The notes below the pieces were generated by a model. It was not told where the DNA came from. It saw only the letters and a program-made list of their open reading frames with translations, and ran no database searches. Position numbers and translations under genes: made by a program. From CAWBUW01 sp963792075 (GTDB lineage Bacteria > Chloroflexota > Anaerolineae > Anaerolineales > UBA4823): a stretch of DNA of 64,000 bases. Below, piece by piece: positions 17,511 through 25,883 of the stretch (position 1 is its first letter; each line of letters begins with the position of its first letter). The DNA lies in assembly GCA_963792075.1 (NCBI GenBank), contig CAWBUW010000012.1, forward strand, positions 2,686,853 through 2,750,852, in the 5' to 3' direction.

Positions 17511-17553
17511 AAATGGTAATATGCGCCGTTTGAAGCCAGGGGCGGTGGCTCAT

Positions 17554-19329
17554 TCACGGTATATTTACTGTGAAGATAAACGGCCCTTCCACGATACTCT
17601 TAAAACTTTTTTCGGCGATCTCGTAGGCAGTAGATTGGTCCATCTCTGGAGGCATCTTATTAATGCTGATACCTGATGGTCCAAACCCTTGTATGTCAGA
17701 GGTGTGGATATTGCAAGAGAAATCAAGCCCGGGATAACTGCGTTGGACCTCTTGGAGGGACGCGCTGCATTCCTCCTGAGATAATGCATCCATAGCATTT
17801 ATTGTCACCTTATTTAGTGAAACAACCATTTGCCGTGGCGAAGGATCGCCGGGGTTTGCCTGATAAGGGAGAAAGAACGAATATCGATAACAGCGCTCCG
17901 ACGTAAATTGGCTCATAAAGGTAGGAAAAGATTTGTGATAAACGTCCATGCGAGCCCAAGATGTCTCATCGGCTTTGTAAGTCTTTCCTTCCCAGGTTAG
18001 AGTCATCTCAGGATACCAACCTTTATGATTGTCGTATGAAATGCACAGATATGCATCCGTAAGCGTGGGATTGATTGCCAGCCGGGTCAGGGTTACCTCC
18101 ATTCCATTCTTACTCTGGGTCAGGTTCGGATCCAGTGTCAATGAACTGGTGATGGGCACATCGAAATAAAAAGTAAAGGGCTCATACTTAGGGAACTCTT
18201 TCATGGTGCCATTTTGGGTATAGATATCAAACCCGCCGAGATCAATGCTCAAGGTAAGACCCAGCGACTGGATGTGATCGGCAGGCGTGCCGTAATAACT
18301 CTGTGTAACGATATAGTCGTTCTCATTCCCAGTTTTTTTACATTGAATTTCAAAATTCTCGGAAGGCCTTTCATCCGAAGGCCAGGTGTATTTTTCGTAT
18401 TCCTTTCCCGAATTATCCTTCAAAGTTACTGCTCTGACCGGGCAAAAAAGCTGATAACCTTCAGGTATCTTGACCCCACGAATATAGTATTCGATGCCAA
18501 TCCGAGCCGAATCAGCATAGGCCCAGGTTATGGCAATCGAAATACCTCCATGGGTTACGACGGGCGCGATAGGCTGGTAGTCGGGCAATGCCGAATTTGA
18601 CGGGGCGGGAGAAGAGATGGGATCCGAAACAGGCGTTTCGGATCCCCGTGTTGTCGTCAGGGTCGGGCCAGTTTGGGTAGGACTATGAGTTTGTGAGGAA
18701 CGGGATAATTGTAAATTCCACGGACCTGTAACGGTTTCAGTGAGAGCATCGGTAATCAATGCCCCGGCCTCATCGCTGGTCATTCCTGTAGGTTTTTGTA
18801 TATCAAAACCGATCCCGTGATCGCCGAATTTACACGAAAAAGAAAAATCAGCATGGCTCATCTTGATCTTTACTAAAGCCCGATCACAGTCCGCTTGAGT
18901 GAGCGATTCCGGGATGTCAGTTTGAATTTTCTCTATCACAAATCGAGTGGCTGGAGAGGCTTTCCCAAAAAAAGTATACTGGTAACATCGATACGTCCCC
19001 TCAAACGTTTTTGGATCCTGCCAATTGAGAATTGTATATTTAGAATTTACGATTGTAGTGGAACCGTCGATAAGCACGGCATGAGGTAACCAGGCTGTCT
19101 TACTAGGCAGGTCAAAGCATGCGACAAACTTGGTTTGATCTTGCTCAAATACCACGCTGCTGATGGAAACGGTCACACCTTGATTGGTAACCTGGTCGAT
19201 TACCTTTGAATTAGCTCCATCGCTGCTCGCGGAGGCTACTTTGTAACCAACAAGGAGAATTATCCCTAAGATCGTTAATCCCATCAAAGTCGTGAAAGTA
19301 TACTTATTCAAACGAAAATTAGCAAACAT
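17554..19329 (-). CDS. Large secreted or membrane-anchored protein with an internal repeat (unit 2)
   Basis: A 591-residue paralogue of 8002-9777 with the same anchor, linker and two-repeat layout. Differences are K42 (E in unit 1), S142 (L), H215 (Y), S274 (L), N306 (D) and S307 (L). Three of the six are Ser/Leu pairs produced by TCG/TTG codons whose variable base is the end of a GANTC motif. The unknown function and the Cys landmarks are as described for unit 1. Confidence 0.75.
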   Translation of the reverse strand: MFANFRLNKYTFTTLMGLTILGIILLVGYKVASASSDGANSKVIDQVTNQGVTVSISSVVFEQDQTKFVACFDLPSKTAWLPHAVLIDGSTTIVNSKYTILNWQDPKTFEGTYRCYQYTFFGKASPATRFVIEKIQTDIPESLTQADCDRALVKIKMSHADFSFSCKFGDHGIGFDIQKPTGMTSDEAGALITDALTETVTGPWNLQLSRSSQTHSPTQTGPTLTTTRGSETPVSDPISSPAPSNSALPDYQPIAPVVTHGGISIAITWAYADSARIGIEYYIRGVKIPEGYQLFCPVRAVTLKDNSGKEYEKYTWPSDERPSENFEIQCKKTGNENDYIVTQSYYGTPADHIQSLGLTLSIDLGGFDIYTQNGTMKEFPKYEPFTFYFDVPITSSLTLDPNLTQSKNGMEVTLTRLAINPTLTDAYLCISYDNHKGWYPEMTLTWEGKTYKADETSWARMDVYHKSFPTFMSQFTSERCYRYSFFLPYQANPGDPSPRQMVVSLNKVTINAMDALSQEECSASLQEVQRSYPGLDFSCNIHTSDIQGFGPSGISINKMPPEMDQSTAYEIAEKSFKSIVEGPFIFTVNIP

Positions 19330-19361
19330 CGGAATATCCTTTCTGGTCGTATTTTCTTGGT

Positions 19362-19715
19362 TTATTGATTTAATCTTTGACCCTCACAGGATAATTTAGT
19401 AAGGTACTCGGTGTCAGCGATTTCCTGAGTCCTAATATAGCGTGGATCTCCCTGAACGTTTTGTGTTGGAGTGCCTCCGCAATATTCAGTACCCGAAAAA
19501 TAATTCCAGCCCATTGCAAGCGTGACCGGTGGATAGTTAGTATAGGTGGCAATATTCGCTCCCCATGTAACACCATCTGCAAGGTTATTTACCATTTTAG
19601 CTGAGTAACCGTTGCTTGCTCCAGACACATCTGCAACAAACATGTGCTCAGACCAGGTACCGAGGGTGGCATACGCGGGTAAAACGCCTACAATGAGTAA
19701 CATCAAACAGGTCAC
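19362..19715 (-). CDS. Small secreted protein (unit 2, native upstream context)
   Basis: A 117-residue protein identical to that at 9810-10163. Here the original upstream sequence is present. An in-frame TAG lies about six codons before the GTG start, and the adjacent upstream gene (19731-20132) is on the same strand with a gap of only 15 bases, suggesting an operon. This junction at 19721 defines the right end of the duplication. Confidence 0.6.
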   Translation of the reverse strand: MTCLMLLIVGVLPAYATLGTWSEHMFVADVSGASNGYSAKMVNNLADGVTWGANIATYTNYPPVTLAMGWNYFSGTEYCGGTPTQNVQGDPRYIRTQEIADTEYLTKLSCEGQRLNQ

Positions 19716-19730
19716 AAGAATGGATTTCGT

Positions 19731-20132
19731 CTAGTGATAAAAAGAACGGAACGAGTTCCTGCTAACCCTCAAGCACCAATAAAATCCGTCGCGATAAAGA
19801 ATCAAGGTAAAAAGCACATAACCGGCTTGAATTATGTCTCTTTGTCCAAGCATGTGCCAATTCGTGGCCATGAAGGCCGCTACAATCAAAACAACAGATA
19901 AAATAAACTGTAAACTGGGAGGCAGATTTAGAGTCGACTGGCCTGATGGGGTTTTGTCATTTACGAACAAACCAATAATGGCGATGATTCCCCAAACCCC
20001 GACCAACCAAAGCGTGAAATATCGACTATCTGACGCCAACCAGATCACCATGGCGATTGATAGGCTTATTTTAAAAGTAAGCCGGTTAAACACTAAATTG
20101 ACGAAGGTATTATTTTGTGCCAAGACAGCCAT
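19731..20132 (-). CDS. Small membrane protein, unknown
   Basis: A 133-residue protein with about four hydrophobic helices (for example residues ~20-35, 40-57, 73-88 and 98-112). No family recognised. It is not duplicated: it lies just outside unit 2 and probably headed the operon that continued into the small secreted protein and the 591-aa protein before duplication. Confidence 0.55.
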   Translation of the reverse strand: MAVLAQNNTFVNLVFNRLTFKISLSIAMVIWLASDSRYFTLWLVGVWGIIAIIGLFVNDKTPSGQSTLNLPPSLQFILSVVLIVAAFMATNWHMLGQRDIIQAGYVLFTLILYRDGFYWCLRVSRNSFRSFYH

Positions 20133-20158
20133 GCCTTTCAGTTGAATATATAAGAATC

Positions 20159-20995
20159 TTAGGGGTAGTTTCCTACGTGCCGATAGGATTCATTGATAAC
20201 CTCTACTGGGATTTCATTATCAGCCGGCGTTGTCCTCAGGAACTGAAGAGACTGAATCATCTGCCAGTACACATCCAACCCGGCTTTGGTGTTTATCATC
20301 AGGACTAGCTGGCTAAAATAATAATCGCCTTGTTTGAAAAAAGTGAATAAAACATCGTAGCTCTGTGGCAGGCTGGGAACGATCAAGACATAGCCAGTCT
20401 TTCCACCTAATCTGATCGGGGATGTGAAGCATTGATCCTTACACCCCATTATATTCATCTGCCGTTCGGCTAGATCAGGCAAGGCTTGGGCATTTTGCCA
20501 GGTCTCCAGGCGAATATCGTTGGAAACATCATAGTTATAAAAGTCTTGTCCTTTGAGTATCTGTAAAGGATTTTTCAGATTGTAGGGAGAACTCTCTTCA
20601 ACTTTGGTTTCCCAATCCAAGGGGAATACCAAAGCATGTTCGAATTTGGAGTCGCAAAATAACTGGTACCCTTCTGGAGGGGTGTATTCCTCGGCTAACT
20701 CAGTGCAATAAGGTAATGGGGTGTTGGTCGGTTCAGGTGTAGGGGTCACGGTAGGCACTGTTGTCGTTGTAGAAGTAGCAGTACGCACTATTATCGTCGT
20801 AGAAGTATTGGTAGGCAATGATGTAGCAGTAATAGATGAGGATGGAATTAATGTACCTTTTGGAGTACTAGTGCCCCTGTCTTGAGTGCCAATGCAGCCC
20901 AAGAGGATCCACGTCCCGACGATCAAAATGACACTAATAGAAACGGTTCTAGATGATGAAAGAGAATTTATCACCATTGTTATATCTCCAGCCAT
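20159..20995 (-). CDS. Putative lipoprotein with Thr/Pro linker
   Basis: A 278-residue product with an N-terminal hydrophobic stretch ending in the lipobox-like ILLGC, then a ~60-residue Ser/Thr-rich spacer (TVPTVTPTPEPTNTPLP), then a globular domain of ~185 residues beginning YCTELAEEYTPPEGYQLFC. The EGYQLFC phrase also occurs in the 591-aa proteins (residues ~290-296), suggesting a shared domain. ATG at 20995 or an ATG six codons later may be used. Function unknown; probably surface-exposed. Confidence 0.65.
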   Translation of the reverse strand: MAGDITMVINSLSSSRTVSISVILIVGTWILLGCIGTQDRGTSTPKGTLIPSSSITATSLPTNTSTTIIVRTATSTTTTVPTVTPTPEPTNTPLPYCTELAEEYTPPEGYQLFCDSKFEHALVFPLDWETKVEESSPYNLKNPLQILKGQDFYNYDVSNDIRLETWQNAQALPDLAERQMNIMGCKDQCFTSPIRLGGKTGYVLIVPSLPQSYDVLFTFFKQGDYYFSQLVLMINTKAGLDVYWQMIQSLQFLRTTPADNEIPVEVINESYRHVGNYP

Positions 20996-21101
20996 TATTG
21001 ACCAGACTATTTTCCATGAGAGTAAGGGAGGGGACCAGGAAAAGGATAGATATATTGATACGAGCTAATAGATGGAAAGTCTATGTACATACTTCCTATT
21101 G

Positions 21102-21884
21102 TTATTGGGTGAGTTCAAATGACTCAACGATTGTGTCTGCTGTCATTTGAATAATATCCGAGAGTTCGGCAGCGTCATAATTGTCGCGGAAGTCATCTAG
21201 GCTTAGACTGAATTCAAGAGCATCTACAGGGATCACGGTGGCATCGTCGTGAAGCTTGTAGAGTATGGTTTTATCTTTGTTCTGGTATCTCAGGATTTCC
21301 TTGGAGATTTCCTGTCCCAAAAAACCTACTTTCCCATCCGTAATCAACTCACCTGCCCCGACGCCTGAACGAGATATGGAAATCGCCTCGGCAGCTCGTT
21401 TGAAACCGACGACAAGGATGATCGTTGGCTCAGACTGTACTCTCAAGCATACATAGTTCCGATCCTCGACGAGGTCCCAATCCGGTGGAAAAAGCAGCGA
21501 AAAACCATACTCATTGTTTGTGTATCGGAACCAGCCCGGAGTTTTTCCGGGAGACGACTCGGTGGGTAGCCCCGCCTTCGGCTCGCCGCCGCAATGAGGG
21601 GTAAATATGTCGGAGTTGGCAACAGGAGTGACTGTTGGAACTTGGGTAGGCTTTGATGTAGGGAGGACTTCCGTCACCTGCTCCGATTCAGGGATGGTAC
21701 TCCTTGCTCTGGTAACCAATGTAGGCATTGGAACTTGCGTTGTGGGCTTCGATGTAGGAGTCAGGTTATTCTCCGTAGAGGGGCCTGCAGTTGGCGAGGG
21801 TAAATTGCCAACCGATCTAAGGCAAGCGTTAGCTGAAACAATCACCACTGATAGAACAAATATCAGCGTTATTCTAAGCTTCAT
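21102..21884 (-). CDS. Putative lipoprotein with PsbP-like fold signature
   Basis: A 260-residue protein: signal peptide with lipobox VSANAC at ~16-21, Thr/Pro-rich spacer to ~residue 95, then a globular region with YTNNEYGFSLLFPPDW. The phrase 'Y-G-F-S-(L/F)-x-x-P-x-x-W' is typical of PsbP-like/MOG1 surface proteins in Chloroflexota and Firmicutes. A role cannot be assigned. It is one of a run of four unrelated minus-strand envelope proteins here. Confidence 0.65.
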   Translation of the reverse strand: MKLRITLIFVLSVVIVSANACLRSVGNLPSPTAGPSTENNLTPTSKPTTQVPMPTLVTRARSTIPESEQVTEVLPTSKPTQVPTVTPVANSDIFTPHCGGEPKAGLPTESSPGKTPGWFRYTNNEYGFSLLFPPDWDLVEDRNYVCLRVQSEPTIILVVGFKRAAEAISISRSGVGAGELITDGKVGFLGQEISKEILRYQNKDKTILYKLHDDATVIPVDALEFSLSLDDFRDNYDAAELSDIIQMTADTIVESFELTQ

Positions 21885-22069
21885 ACCATGATCTCCGAAT
21901 TCGGGAGACTATAAAAACCCCTGTGTCATTTCGTGTAAATTGTCCACATATATCCACCTGGAGTTGTGATAGATATGGTTCTGGTGCGCCCACAACTTGT
22001 GCACCACATCATTACCATCAGTTCAGGCAGCTTCTTGAGATGGAGATCTTTCCAAGATTGGATAAGGTG

Positions 22070-22462
22070 TCAGTTCAGATGAATCTGGGTAGTCCGGAAA
22101 AGGCCAAAGATACCTACCAAAACTAATAAATCTCCTGCCAGGCTTGAGTAGGATATGAGACCAAATCTGGTAATATTTCCTAATATATTTGGTGGAAGTA
22201 GAGGCGAGATTATGACTAGCAGGCCTCCGAATAATAGAAGAAAGGCTGCAAGGCGAGAAGGAGAGTCTCTTGATATTAAAAACCCTATCGCTAATGCCAT
22301 TAAAATAATTAACAGATTACTGAACATTAATATTATAGTTACGAGGTTATTATAGACAAACATTTGACTATTTATTACTCTCAAGAACTCGTACAATCTA
22401 TCCAATCCAAAGCTGACCAATAATAAGGCTATCGCTCCAGAAATCCACTTGAGTTCTTTCAT
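22070..22462 (-). CDS. Small integral membrane protein, unknown
   Basis: A 130-residue protein with about four transmembrane helices (residues ~7-25, 40-62, 70-90 and 97-120). Base composition is more AT-rich than its neighbours, suggesting a recent acquisition or relaxed selection. No family recognised. Confidence 0.5.
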   Translation of the reverse strand: MKELKWISGAIALLLVSFGLDRLYEFLRVINSQMFVYNNLVTIILMFSNLLIILMALAIGFLISRDSPSRLAAFLLLFGGLLVIISPLLPPNILGNITRFGLISYSSLAGDLLVLVGIFGLFRTTQIHLN

Positions 22463-22598
22463 TTTGCAATCTCCATATTTGAAGAAAATAGGGGGTCCTC
22501 CGGATAATTCGGAAAAGATTATGATGGGTGTATGTTAGCATGACTTGATAGATTCTTTATAACTCAACCTAACTCTGGTGTCTACTGTAGCTAGTACT

Positions 22599-22652
22599 GG
22601 TTTTTGCCTGTGGACACCCACAGGTTGACGATACCAGGAAATGATTTATACT
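22599..22652 (+). promoter_or_regulatory. Promoter with upstream hairpin for the histidine kinase operon
   Basis: TTGACG (22625-22630), 16-base spacer and TATACT (22647-22652) form a sigma70-like promoter about 100 bases before the kinase. Directly upstream, and ending one base before the -35 box, is the CCTGTGG/CCACAGG hairpin (22607-22624), also seen twice in the duplicated units. Confidence 0.5.
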
Positions 22653-22710
22653 GAGAAAAGATCCAGAATCACTCCAAGCAAATTTAACATTCTATAACAA
22701 GGAGTAGAAG

Positions 22711-22755
22711 ATGGAAACAGCGGAGCTCTGGTCTATAGGGGACAAAGCGATTTGA
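22711..22755 (+). CDS. Possible 14-residue upstream ORF coupled to the kinase
   Basis: ATG at 22711 follows a strong AAGGAG and reads METAELWSIGDKAI before TGA at 22753. The kinase start TTG (22752) overlaps this stop, as expected for translational coupling. Alternatively a frameshift error hides the true kinase N terminus, which would then begin here. I cannot decide between the two. Confidence 0.35.
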   Translation: METAELWSIGDKAI

Positions 22756-25199
22756 AGAACGAGACACCTGGAGCGAAATTGGACTCGCTGCCGTCGCCGG
22801 GATCTATTCGGATCGGGTGGGCCCCCCCATCTTTTCTGAGGGGGTTATTACGATACGTTCCTTTTCTATTGGCCACAGGGATATTCTTCCTCCTCGGCTG
22901 GGCCGGACTGGTGATCGTACAACGTCCGTACAGTGGCCTCACCTGGTCATATAAGAGCGGTGTGATCCACCAGGTCGATCCTCAGGGTCCGGCTGCCGGT
23001 TTATTTCAGGTTGGCGATCAAATCACTGCTATCGATGGATTGCCCCCTTATCAAGCCCGCGATCTGCCGGGTCGCAAGGTAGGAGATCCAGTCGCTTTCA
23101 CTGTAGAACGAGGTCAAGATATCCTATCACTCCATCTACAACTGACCAGGGCCAGCTTAACCTGGGCGCTGACCAGCCTGACAACCATTCTGGTGGCTCT
23201 ATCCTTCTGGCTGTTTGGGCTGCTGGTATTGGTCTTCGGGCCGCCTGACAAGCTGGTTCGTTATTTCTTTTTGTTTAGCCAGTCATTTACGCTGATCCTC
23301 GGCCTGGGCTCCGTCTCGTCCTATGGGCCGTTGTGGAGCGGGTGGATTTTTAACTTGCTTCAATGGTGGACTGGCCCGCTGATCATGCACACACATTTGC
23401 TCCTCGCCAATTCCCGCAGTTCAAAGAATCAGGATCGCATCTTACGTTTTCTTTACGCCTTGGCGCTGATATTCAGCCTGGTCGATTTGCTACGCCTGTA
23501 TTATGCAGTCCCCAACCTTCTATTGACAATAAAATACCTGTGGATTGGATCGACTTTGCTTGGCGCCGCAGGGATACTGGTCCTCTCTTCACGACAAAAC
23601 GCAGAAGTAGATTTTCGTCGAAAAACCAGGATTGCCGGACTGGCAGCTTTCATCGCTTTTTTGCCTTTTATCCTTTTTTCATTGCTTCCAGACGCTTTAT
23701 TCGATCAGAAGATATTGCCCTATGAAATGACCTTTCTTGTACTCCCTGTTCTCCCGCTTGGCTACAGCTATGCAATACTCCGCTATAAGTTGATCCACAT
23801 CGAACGCTACGTAAACCGAGGCGCGGCCTATACCCTGGTCATTCTGTTCGCCGGCGCCCTCTATGGATTGGTTTACATGGTATCCCTGCGTGTGATTCAT
23901 GGCAGGGGCCGGCCGATCTCACTCCTGGAAATCGGCGCGATGGTGATCTTGATCCTGGGCGCCCAACCTCTGTATAAGCTCTTGCAGCGTTGGGTCGACA
24001 GCATCTTCTATGGCGGTTGGTATGATGACCGGGCTGCGACCAGACAAATCAGCCAAGCCCTGACCCAAGTCGAGGGGGATACCTACAATATCGCTATTAC
24101 CCTGTGTCAGATTTTACAGAAGACGATGCAATTGGAATATGCGAACTTGTTGCTAGGCGATGGACGCTTGATTTCAACAGAAATTCCTACGTCGAATGCT
24201 GGGGGCGCGGTTTCCCCTTTCGCCCAGGACGAAGTCATGGTTTGGTTTCAGGCGCTATCGAGAACAGGACGGGAGATCGGCCCCGGTAAGGATCTGGTGG
24301 AGGTATTGTCCTCTTCTGATCCTTCAAAGCGATGGGCCCTTGGTTTGAAGCCGCAGATGTGGCTATTTTTAGGCGGGAAAAATAGTCCTCAAGGACTGCT
24401 TGTACTGGGGGAGCGACGCGGCGGAGGGGAACTGAACCCAAAGGACTTGGAAATCCTGGAAGTGGTCATCCGTCAAGCTGGAGCGGCCTTGGAGAATGAA
24501 TGCCTGCTGCAAGAAGTGCGCCAGCAGGCCGAACAGAATCGAGCTTTGAACAGGCAAATATTCCAGGCGCGTGAAGAGGAACGCAAGCGAATTGCTCGCG
24601 ATCTCCACGATCACACAATTCAGGCTCTTGTGGGGGTGAGCTACCAATTGGCTGATGTGCGCGCTCAGACAGATCCGGAAATCGGTTCAAAATTATCACC
24701 CATAATGAAGACTTTCCGCGATGAGCTCCGCGACTTGCGCCAGGTCTGCGCCGACCTCCGGCCACCGGCATTGGATGCGCTTGGGTTGGTTCCCACAATA
24801 CAATCACGGGTGACAGAATTGCGGGCTCAGGTATCTTTCGAGATCGAGTTGTTTGTTGATGAGCAACTTAAAGAAGTTAAAGTTTCAGACGATACTGCTT
24901 TATGTATCTATCGCTTCTTTCACGAAGCAATCATGAATGTGCAAAAGCACGCTGCCGCTGATTGGGCTCTCTTGTCCATGCAAGCTGCTGCGGATAATGA
25001 GATTGTGATTGCCGTGGAAGATGATGGTCAGGGTTTTAGACCCCCGGCAAAACTTGAGCTATTGGTAGAGACGCGGCATTTCGGTTTGATCGGGATCAAA
25101 GAACAGGTGGAAGCGGTGGGTGGACAGATTCGCATCGATTCATCTCCAGGACATGGATGTAGACTGATCGCCAATCTTCCACTTAATCATGAGGAATAA
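22752..25199 (+). CDS. NarL-family sensor histidine kinase with PDZ and membrane region
   Basis: An 815-residue kinase: one membrane helix (~35-57), a PDZ-like domain (~65-135, GDQITAIDGLPPY), about seven to eight membrane helices (~140-415), a GAF-like region (~430-590), then HisKA_3 with phosphoacceptor His619 in ARDLHDHT and an HATPase (N-box HEAIMN, G-boxes DDGQGF and GLIGIKEQVEAVGG). PDZ plus multi-helix sensor suggests detection of an envelope signal or peptide. The regulator gene follows after 6 bases. The TTG start overlaps the stop of a short upstream ORF, so the true N terminus is uncertain. Confidence 0.85.
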   Translation: MKNETPGAKLDSLPSPGSIRIGWAPPSFLRGLLRYVPFLLATGIFFLLGWAGLVIVQRPYSGLTWSYKSGVIHQVDPQGPAAGLFQVGDQITAIDGLPPYQARDLPGRKVGDPVAFTVERGQDILSLHLQLTRASLTWALTSLTTILVALSFWLFGLLVLVFGPPDKLVRYFFLFSQSFTLILGLGSVSSYGPLWSGWIFNLLQWWTGPLIMHTHLLLANSRSSKNQDRILRFLYALALIFSLVDLLRLYYAVPNLLLTIKYLWIGSTLLGAAGILVLSSRQNAEVDFRRKTRIAGLAAFIAFLPFILFSLLPDALFDQKILPYEMTFLVLPVLPLGYSYAILRYKLIHIERYVNRGAAYTLVILFAGALYGLVYMVSLRVIHGRGRPISLLEIGAMVILILGAQPLYKLLQRWVDSIFYGGWYDDRAATRQISQALTQVEGDTYNIAITLCQILQKTMQLEYANLLLGDGRLISTEIPTSNAGGAVSPFAQDEVMVWFQALSRTGREIGPGKDLVEVLSSSDPSKRWALGLKPQMWLFLGGKNSPQGLLVLGERRGGGELNPKDLEILEVVIRQAGAALENECLLQEVRQQAEQNRALNRQIFQAREEERKRIARDLHDHTIQALVGVSYQLADVRAQTDPEIGSKLSPIMKTFRDELRDLRQVCADLRPPALDALGLVPTIQSRVTELRAQVSFEIELFVDEQLKEVKVSDDTALCIYRFFHEAIMNVQKHAAADWALLSMQAAADNEIVIAVEDDGQGFRPPAKLELLVETRHFGLIGIKEQVEAVGGQIRIDSSPGHGCRLIANLPLNHEE

Positions 25200-25205
25200 C
25201 AAGAG

Positions 25206-25850
25206 ATGAAGATTCGAGTTGTAATTGCCGATGATCATCCCATCGTTCGCTCTGGTATTCGCAGTGAATTATCGCGCCATCAGGCTGAGTTCGAAGTCGT
25301 TGGCGAAGCAGTGAGCGGAGATGATGCGCTATCCCTGACGATGGAACTGCATCCGGACGTTCTCATATTGGACGTTAACATGCCCGGGCTAAAAGCGATT
25401 GAAGTGCTAAAGGAAGTAAAAAGACGGTTCCTCGCTTGCCAGGTGCTGATCCTGACCGCTTATGGCGATACAGCCACTATTTTGGGGATGGTGAACGCGG
25501 GTGCAGATGGTTATTTGCTGAAAGACGATGACCCCGAGATTTTATCAGAGGCAATCCATGCCGTTGTGGAAGGGGGTACATGGTTTAGCCAGGCGGTATC
25601 CGAAAAGCTGGTTTCAGCAATGAAGGGCAAACAGGAAGCCGTTCTTGGTGGAAAACTAACGAAAAGAGAGCGGGAAATCTTACACTTCTTGTCTGAAGGC
25701 AGCATGAACAAGGAAATTGCAGTGGCTTTGCAAACTTCCGAAAGGACGGTTGAATTCCACGTGAGCAATATATTGAGTAAGTTGGGTGTGAAGGGCCGCT
25801 GGGAAGCTGTAATTTGGGCCAAAGAACATGGCTTATTGCGGAATCCTTGA
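25206..25850 (+). CDS. NarL/LuxR-family response regulator
   Basis: A 214-residue regulator: receiver domain (~1-125) with phosphoacceptor Asp56 in VLILDVNMPG, and a C-terminal LuxR helix-turn-helix (LTKREREIL...NKEIAVALQTSERTVEFHVSNIL). It is the cognate partner of the upstream kinase (6-base gap). Targets unknown. It is convergent with the FIST gene. Confidence 0.92.
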   Translation: MKIRVVIADDHPIVRSGIRSELSRHQAEFEVVGEAVSGDDALSLTMELHPDVLILDVNMPGLKAIEVLKEVKRRFLACQVLILTAYGDTATILGMVNAGADGYLLKDDDPEILSEAIHAVVEGGTWFSQAVSEKLVSAMKGKQEAVLGGKLTKREREILHFLSEGSMNKEIAVALQTSERTVEFHVSNILSKLGVKGRWEAVIWAKEHGLLRNP

Positions 25851-25883
25851 GGTTTTTGAAACTTGTCCTTAAACAAGGTATGG

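Larger units (their letters stand above)
10170..19721. repeat. Tandem duplication, unit 2 (~9.55 kb)
   Basis: Direct repeat of 609-10169. It begins within a recQ 3' fragment and ends at base 19721, where unique sequence (a membrane protein gene) takes over. The first part (10170-~11560) carries many substitutions and small indels relative to unit 1; the remainder has only about 17 single-base differences. Confidence 0.95.

Noticed and set aside
609..19721. Composite transposon or integrative element explaining the duplication
   Set aside because: No transposase, integrase, tRNA target or common inverted repeats are found at the edges 609, 10170 and 19721.
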